A stretch of 64,000 nt of DNA from VAZQ01 sp963821505 (GTDB lineage: Bacteria > Pseudomonadota > Alphaproteobacteria > Rhizobiales > Xanthobacteraceae): NCBI GenBank assembly GCA_963821505.1, contig CAWGEH010000008.1:1-64000 (forward strand), in the 5' to 3' direction. This document shows positions 59,247 to 64,000 of the stretch, in pieces. Every line of letters begins with the position of its first letter. Within the stretch, counting starts at the first letter, position 1. The notes beneath the pieces are model-generated. The model was not told the origin of the DNA. It was given only the letters and a program-made list of their open reading frames with translations, and ran no database searches. A program made the position numbers and the translations under genes.

Positions 59247-61427
59247 TTACGCGAACGAGATATCGTGGTTCTTCAGCGGGATTGAGCGAATGCGCTTGCC
59301 CGTCGCGGCAAAGTAGGCGTTGAGCACCGCGGGCGCAGCCACGAAGATCGTCGGCTCGCCGACGCCGCCCCAGAAACCGCCGGACGGCATCACGATCGGT
59401 TCGACCTTGGGCATCTCGCTGATGCGCATCACGTTGTAGTCGTGGAAGTTGGTCTGCTCGATGCGGCCGTCCTTGACGGTGCACTCGCCGTAGAACAAGG
59501 CGGAGAGGCCGTAGACGAACGAGCCTGCGACCTGCCGCTCGATCTGAGCGGGATTGACCGCATAGCCGCAATCGGTGGCGGCGGCGATGCGATGGATCTT
59601 GATCTTGTTGCCGCCCGTCACCGAGATTTCCGCCGCGGCAGCGACGTAGCTGCCATAGCCCATCTGCTGTGCAAGGCCGCGATAGATGCCTTGCGCGGCT
59701 GGTTTGCCCCAGCCGATTTTTTCCGCCACGGCATTGAGCACGGCGAGATGTTTGGGATGTTTCGCCATCAGCTTGCGCCGGAATTCGAGGGGATCTTGGC
59801 CGGCTGCATGCGCCAGCTCGTCCATGAAGCACTCGAGGTAGATGGCGTTCTGATTGTTGTTCACGCCGCGCCAGAACCATGGCGGGATCGGAGGGTTGAC
59901 CATGGCGTGGTCGATCAGCAGGTTCGGGATGGTGTAGCCGATCTGGCCCTCGGCGCCGCCGGGATTGAGGCCCTGGAACACAATCGGATCGCGCCCGCCC
60001 TCGGCGAGGCGTGCCGGGGCGATCGCCGCCAGGATCGACTGGCCGGAAATGCGCATGTGCAGCCCGGTCAGATTGTTGTCGGCGTCGAAGGCGCCGGTGA
60101 GCTTGCATTGCGTGATCGGGTGATAGACGCCGTTGGCGGTGTCGTCTTCGCGCGACTTGATCAGCTTGATCGGCGTGCCCGGCATTTCCTTGGCGACGCG
60201 GACGGCATGCGAGACGTATTCGCTCCGCGCCCGCCGGCCGAAGCCGCCGCCGAGCAGCAATTTGTACACGTCGCACTTGCCCACCGGCAGGCCCGCCGCT
60301 TCGGCGGCCGCCGCGAGCGCCGCTTCGCCGTTCTGCGAACTGGTCCAGACCTGGCACCGGTCCGGCGTATAGAGCGCGGTGGCGTTCATCGGCTCGAGGG
60401 CGGCGTGATTCTGAAACGGATAGGAGTAGACCGCTTCGACTTTCTTCGCCGCGCCGGCGATTGCCGCCTTCGCGTCGCCCTGCTGATTGCCGACGAACTT
60501 TGTCTCGGCATCGAGGCCGGCCTTGAGCATGTCGGCGATGGTGGCGCTCGAGACCTTGGCGTTCGGCCCTTCGTCCCAGACGATGGGCAAAGCCTCGAGG
60601 GCGGTCTTGGCGTGCCACCAGGTGTCGGCCACCACCGCCACGGCGGCATCGCCGCTCTGAACGACCTTCTTGACGCCCGGCATGGTCATGACCTTGGCGG
60701 CGTCGAAGCTCTTGAGCTTGCCGCCGAAGACCGGGCTTTCCTTGACTGCCGCGCACAGCATCCCCGGCAGCCGGATGTCCATGGAGTAGACCTGTCTGCC
60801 CGTGAGCTTGTCCGCGGTGTCGAGCCGCTTGAGCGGCTTGCCCGCGATCTTCCAGTCCTTCGGGTCCTTGAGCTTCACATCCTTGGGCGGTTCGAGCTTG
60901 GCCGCCGCCTCCGCAACCTTGCCGTAGGTGGTGGTGCGTCCCGACGGCTTGTGCGTGATCACGCCGTTCGACGCAGTCACTTCCGAGACCGGAACCTTCC
61001 ACTCGTTGGCGGCGGCCTGCTTGAGCATCTCGCGCGCCGCCGCGCCGCCCTTGCGCACGTAGTCCTGGGACTCGCGAATGCTGCGGCTTCCGGTGCTGGC
61101 ATAATCGCCCCACACGCGCTTGCGGGCGACGTTCTGTCCCGGCGTAGGATATTCGGTCGCCACCTTCGACCAGTCGCAGTCGAGCTCTTCCGCGACGAGC
61201 TGGGCAAGCCCGGTGAGGGAGCCTTGGCCCATCTCGGAACGTGCAATGCGAATGATCACGGTCTCGTCCGGGCGGATCACCACCCAGGCATTCACTTCCG
61301 GCGTGCCCGCGGCGGCGTGTGCCGCGTCGGGACCGAACGGCAGTCGCAGCCCGAGGCTGAGCCCGCCGCCGACCGCGGCGCTGCCGACCAGGAACGAACG
61401 GCGATCGATCTTCGGCATGTAATTCAT
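59247..61427 (-). CDS. molybdopterin-binding subunit, IorB-like, copy 3
   Basis: A 726-residue Tat-exported large subunit (signal IDRRSFLVGSAAVGGGLSLG). Motifs are RSEMGQGSLTGLAQLVAEEL, LGGGFGRRARSEYVSHAVRV, WFWRGVNNNQNAIYLECFMD and GGFWGGVGEPTIFVAAPAVL. It resembles copy 2 throughout, with substitutions concentrated in the substrate-facing loop after GGGFGRR (ARSEYVSH against GAFHDYTT), which may reflect different substrates. It follows iorA copy 3 by 13 bases and is closed by a strong terminator. Confidence 0.9.
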   Translation of the reverse strand: MNYMPKIDRRSFLVGSAAVGGGLSLGLRLPFGPDAAHAAAGTPEVNAWVVIRPDETVIIRIARSEMGQGSLTGLAQLVAEELDCDWSKVATEYPTPGQNVARKRVWGDYASTGSRSIRESQDYVRKGGAAAREMLKQAAANEWKVPVSEVTASNGVITHKPSGRTTTYGKVAEAAAKLEPPKDVKLKDPKDWKIAGKPLKRLDTADKLTGRQVYSMDIRLPGMLCAAVKESPVFGGKLKSFDAAKVMTMPGVKKVVQSGDAAVAVVADTWWHAKTALEALPIVWDEGPNAKVSSATIADMLKAGLDAETKFVGNQQGDAKAAIAGAAKKVEAVYSYPFQNHAALEPMNATALYTPDRCQVWTSSQNGEAALAAAAEAAGLPVGKCDVYKLLLGGGFGRRARSEYVSHAVRVAKEMPGTPIKLIKSREDDTANGVYHPITQCKLTGAFDADNNLTGLHMRISGQSILAAIAPARLAEGGRDPIVFQGLNPGGAEGQIGYTIPNLLIDHAMVNPPIPPWFWRGVNNNQNAIYLECFMDELAHAAGQDPLEFRRKLMAKHPKHLAVLNAVAEKIGWGKPAAQGIYRGLAQQMGYGSYVAAAAEISVTGGNKIKIHRIAAATDCGYAVNPAQIERQVAGSFVYGLSALFYGECTVKDGRIEQTNFHDYNVMRISEMPKVEPIVMPSGGFWGGVGEPTIFVAAPAVLNAYFAATGKRIRSIPLKNHDISFA

Positions 61428-61440
61428 GGCGGCCTCCTTC

Positions 61441-61890
61441 TCACGCGCTCGCAGCGGCGTGGATCGCCTCGCGCACCTGCTGGAAGGTGCCGCAACGGCA
61501 GATGTTGGTGATGTTGGCGTCGATGTCGGCGTCGGTCGGCTTCGGCTTGTCCTTGAGCAGCGCCGCCACCGCCATGATCATGCCGCACTGGCAATAGCCG
61601 CACTGCGGCACGTCGTGGTCGAGCCACGCCTTCTGCACCTTGTGCAGCGTGCCGTTCTGCGCCAGTCCTTCGATCGTGGTGATCTTCCGCCCTTCGACCG
61701 CGCTCAACGGCACCGAGCACGAGCGCATCGCGATGCCGTCGACATGGACGGTGCAGGCGCCGCACTGGGCGATGCCGCATCCGTATTTGGTGCCGGTCAG
61801 TCCGATATTCTCCCGCAACACCCACAGCAGCGGAGTGTTGGGATCGGCATCGACCTGATGCGTCGTTCCATTCACGCTGAGAGCAGCCAT
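61441..61890 (-). CDS. [2Fe-2S] subunit of IorAB-type hydroxylase, copy 3
   Basis: A 149-residue subunit identical in protein sequence to copy 2 at 58460, with the same cluster motifs. Its ribosome site (CCGGAGATTTGCAC) differs from that of copy 2 because identity stops just upstream of the start codon. It is the first gene of a two-gene unit downstream of a marR gene on the same strand. Electron flow would go to a membrane or periplasmic cytochrome, since IorAB enzymes of this type are exported. Confidence 0.92.
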   Translation of the reverse strand: MAALSVNGTTHQVDADPNTPLLWVLRENIGLTGTKYGCGIAQCGACTVHVDGIAMRSCSVPLSAVEGRKITTIEGLAQNGTLHKVQKAWLDHDVPQCGYCQCGMIMAVAALLKDKPKPTDADIDANITNICRCGTFQQVREAIHAAASA

Positions 61891-61982
61891 GTGCAAATCT
61901 CCGGTGGTTCGCCGCTTGAATTGGAAGCCATAATGCTCATGTGGCGGTGACCCATCGGTCATCCGCGCGCGGTGCCGAACAA

Positions 61983-62022
61983 TAGCTTGGTTTAATTCTA
62001 ATAGGGAAATCGCAAGTCCGCG
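61983..62022 (-). promoter_or_regulatory. conserved upstream block of iorA copy 3
   Basis: TAGCTTGGTTTAATTCTAAT followed by AGGGAAATCGCAAGTCCGCG matches the block at 58996-59035 with few changes. The inverted-repeat arms are less perfect here. Shared position and sequence suggest a common promoter or regulator site. Confidence 0.45.
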
Positions 62023-62172
62023 AGGTGGGTTCGCGCGCAAGACGCATGTGCGGGACGCTGCCCACGGACGCGTGCATTCATTTCACGGCCGCCACGGCTG
62101 CAGGAGCGGCGCATCCCCGGCCAAAGCGATAGCGAGTTCAAGGGAATAGGCCATCGGCCCGAACCGAGCGCG

Positions 62173-62700
62173 TCAGGCGTTCTGTTCTCGCTCGAGAATC
62201 CTCCGGGCGAGCCCGGTCAGCCTGTCCAGTATCCCGAAAAACTGCATCCTCTCGGCCGCGTCCATGCCATGGAGCAGCACGCGGTTGCGCTCGAGCGCCG
62301 ACGTCATCAGCTTACCGTAGATTTCGGCTCCACGCGCCGTAAGCGTAATTCGTACGCCGCGGCCGTCGCGCCGGTATTCGCGCAGCACCAGGCGCCGGGC
62401 AACGAGCACGCTCACGCCGCGACTGGTTTGGCCCTTGTCGAGGCCCATCTGCTCCGCAAGGGCATTGAGCGACACCGGGGCATGTTCTCCGACCAGGGCA
62501 ACGATGCGCCATTCGACCTGCGAGAGGCCGAACTTGCGGCGATAGACCAGGGTCGAACTGCGGCGAAGCACGTTCGCAAGCCTGATCACCTTCGAGGACA
62601 CGAGATCGCTGGGCTTGGCGCCGACCTCGGCGCCGCGCGCGCTCGAAGGACGTCGCGCAAGGTTGCTGTTGCCGCGGCGGTTGGCTTGAACTTTTCCCAT
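62173..62700 (-). CDS. MarR family transcriptional regulator
   Basis: A 175-residue winged-helix regulator. The DNA-binding core is GLSQVEWRIVALVGEHAPVS, LNALAEQMGLDKGQTSRGVS and VLVARRLVLREYRRDGRGVR, with wing residues in the last segment. The basic, Arg/Ser-rich N-terminus (about 40 residues) is longer than usual. MarR proteins repress catabolic genes and release DNA on binding aromatic ligands. It is divergent from the Rieske oxygenase gene at 62829, with a palindrome between them, and lies upstream of iorA copy 3. It is a good candidate regulator of both. Confidence 0.9.
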   Translation of the reverse strand: MGKVQANRRGNSNLARRPSSARGAEVGAKPSDLVSSKVIRLANVLRRSSTLVYRRKFGLSQVEWRIVALVGEHAPVSLNALAEQMGLDKGQTSRGVSVLVARRLVLREYRRDGRGVRITLTARGAEIYGKLMTSALERNRVLLHGMDAAERMQFFGILDRLTGLARRILEREQNA

Positions 62701-62742
62701 GGCAGGTCTCTATCGCAACCGGAAAGGTCCAACCAGCTCGAG

Positions 62743-62755
62743 TTGACTTTGTCAA
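62743..62755. promoter_or_regulatory. perfect palindrome TTGACTTTGTCAA, candidate MarR operator
   Basis: TTGAC and GTCAA flank TTT, 43 bases upstream of the marR start and 74 bases upstream of the oxygenase start. Size and symmetry suit a MarR dimer. TTGAC also matches a -35 element on both strands, so binding would block both promoters. Confidence 0.6.
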
Positions 62756-62828
62756 ATTTAGGCTCATTCTCAACCGGCAGAAGCGGACAACAGAATGCCG
62801 GGAGGACGGCTTCCCAGGGAGGCGCGAG

Positions 62829-64000
62829 ATGGCGACCCAGCCCACCGACGTCGGCACGGGGTATACGCGCAAGCCTTCGACCCACAACGCCGCGCTGACC
62901 GAAGTCGGTCGCGGCAAACCGATGGGTGAATTGCTGCGGCGTTATTGGCATCCGATCGGCCTCGTGGCGGATGCCGGCGCCACGCCCAAGCCCGTCCGCG
63001 TGCTGGGCGAAGATCTCATTCTGTTTCGTGACGGCCGGGGCAAGGCGGGGCTGTTGGAAGCGCGCTGCTGCCATCGCGGCACCACGCTCTATTACGGCCG
63101 CATCGAGGAGCGCGGCATTCGCTGCTGCTATCATGGCTGGCTGTTCGACACCGAGGGATACTGCCTCGAGCAGCCTTGCGAGCCCGAAGGCGGCCTCAAG
63201 CGCGATCGCGTGCGCCAGCCCTGGTATCCCGTGCAGGAGCGCTACGGGCTGATTTTCGCCTATATGGGGCCGCCGGAGAAGAAGCCCGTGGTGCCGCGCT
63301 ATGAGTGCCTGGAAAAGCTCGAGCCGGGCGAGATGGTCGAGGCCGACGACAGCAGCATCGGCTCAGGCGGCGGCACGATCGTGCCCTGCAACTGGCTGCA
63401 ACATTACGAAAACGTCCCGGACGCGTTTCACGTTCCCATTCTGCATGGCGCGTTCAGTGGCGTGCAGTTCGTGGCGCAGATGGGGATCATGCCGAAGGTG
63501 AAGTGGGAATATTCGCCGATCGGGGTGAAGACCATTTCGGCGCGCGTGCTCGACGACGGACGCGTCCACTACCGGGTAACGGAAGCCGCGCTGCCGACGC
63601 TGCGTGTCGTCCCCAATCCGCGGGTCGAGCGCTACGTAGGCGTCGAATCTCTTGGTTGGACGTTGCCGATCGACGACACCCATTTCCGCATCTACGTGGC
63701 GGGCAAGGTCAAGACCAAGGGTGAGCTCGGCGCCAAGCGCTCGCGCATGAACGGCAAGCTCTGGGCGGACCTGACGCCGGAGGAGCATCAGCAATTCCCC
63801 GGCGATTGGGAGGCGCAGGTCGGGCAGGGGCCGATCACCTTGCATTCCGACGAACACCTCGCGACCAGCGACCAAGGGGTCGTCATGCTGCGCCGTCTGC
63901 TGCAGCGCCAAGTCGAAACGGTCGCGGCGGGCGGCGATCCCGCCGGGGTCAGCTTCGATCCGGCGATGCCGCCGGTGGTATTCGAAGCCGGCAACTACAT
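62829..64000 (+). CDS. Rieske non-haem iron oxygenase large subunit, phthalate 4,5-dioxygenase type (partial)
   Basis: The first 390 codons are present; the gene runs off the window. The Rieske centre uses C80 and H82 (EARCCHRGTTL), and C99 and H102 (IRCCYHGWLFD). The mononuclear iron ligands are H201 and H206, with bridging D198, in ENVPDAFHVPILHG. This arrangement and the N-terminus (GKPMGELLRRYWHPIGLVAD) are those of phthalate/vanillate-type, alpha-only oxygenases. It hydroxylates or demethylates an aromatic acid using electrons from a PDR-type reductase, which is not adjacent. ATG 62829 follows GGGAGGCGCGAG. It is divergent from marR, and their shared operator suggests substrate-induced control. 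Confidence 0.92.
   Translation, partial: MATQPTDVGTGYTRKPSTHNAALTEVGRGKPMGELLRRYWHPIGLVADAGATPKPVRVLGEDLILFRDGRGKAGLLEARCCHRGTTLYYGRIEERGIRCCYHGWLFDTEGYCLEQPCEPEGGLKRDRVRQPWYPVQERYGLIFAYMGPPEKKPVVPRYECLEKLEPGEMVEADDSSIGSGGGTIVPCNWLQHYENVPDAFHVPILHGAFSGVQFVAQMGIMPKVKWEYSPIGVKTISARVLDDGRVHYRVTEAALPTLRVVPNPRVERYVGVESLGWTLPIDDTHFRIYVAGKVKTKGELGAKRSRMNGKLWADLTPEEHQQFPGDWEAQVGQGPITLHSDEHLATSDQGVVMLRRLLQRQVETVAAGGDPAGVSFDPAMPPVVFEAGNY

Overview
The window looks like a chromosomal stretch from a GC-rich alphaproteobacterium, most likely Hyphomicrobiales near Bradyrhizobium, Pseudolabrys or Rhodoplanes. The reasons are high GC throughout, many Bug/TctC-type and PF04392-type solute-binding proteins, and dispersed palindromic intergenic repeats of a kind common in that order. 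Assignments are by reading protein motifs; no database search was possible. No rRNA, tRNA or CRISPR array was seen.

Layout. 0-2.2 kb: a two-partner secretion pair (TpsB then truncated TpsA, minus strand). 2.4-6.8 kb: small genes separated by palindromic repeats, including two broken genes. 7.1-12.1 kb: a catabolic cluster of amidohydrolase, a ~100-residue protein, a Rieske ferredoxin, a 4,5-dihydroxyphthalate decarboxylase-like protein and a GMC oxidoreductase. 12.3-21.1 kb: small secreted proteins, Bug binding proteins, alpha/beta hydrolases, a luciferase-like monooxygenase and a frameshifted beta-barrel protein. 21.2-26.3 kb: a decayed segment, a Mg2+ P-type ATPase and an L,D-transpeptidase. 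26.3-35 kb: a transport-rich region with a PF04392 binding protein, a NitT/TauT-type ABC system and several Bug proteins, one frameshifted. 35.3-42.1 kb: a Tat-exported thiamine-diphosphate enzyme with a cytochrome c, a PDR/VanB-type oxygenase reductase, and an Fe-type ABC binding protein plus permease.

42.2-49.6 kb: a second copy of the amidohydrolase / small protein / Rieske trio, a fumarylacetoacetase-fold hydrolase, a second NitT/TauT ABC system and a two-domain extradiol (VOC) dioxygenase. Together these suggest aromatic ring cleavage and processing of the product. 49.7-56.1 kb: a tight minus-strand run of eight genes: molybdenum hydroxylase IorA-IorB, a small cytochrome c, a flavocytochrome c-like flavoprotein, SoxX, a SoxY relative with an AACLE arm, SoxZ and SoxA. 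SoxB and SoxCD are absent from the window. 56.2-61.9 kb: two more iorA-iorB pairs whose iorA genes look identical at the DNA level. 62.2-64 kb: a MarR regulator divergent from a phthalate-type Rieske oxygenase that runs off the window, with a perfect palindrome between them.

The common theme is uptake and oxidation of aromatic or heteroaromatic acids, plus a non-canonical sulfur-oxidation module. The most interesting items are the duplicated trio with an unrecognised small protein, the IorAB-Fcc-Sox-like run, the apparently gene-converted iorA pair, the exported ThDP enzyme, and the number of recent gene breaks next to repeats.
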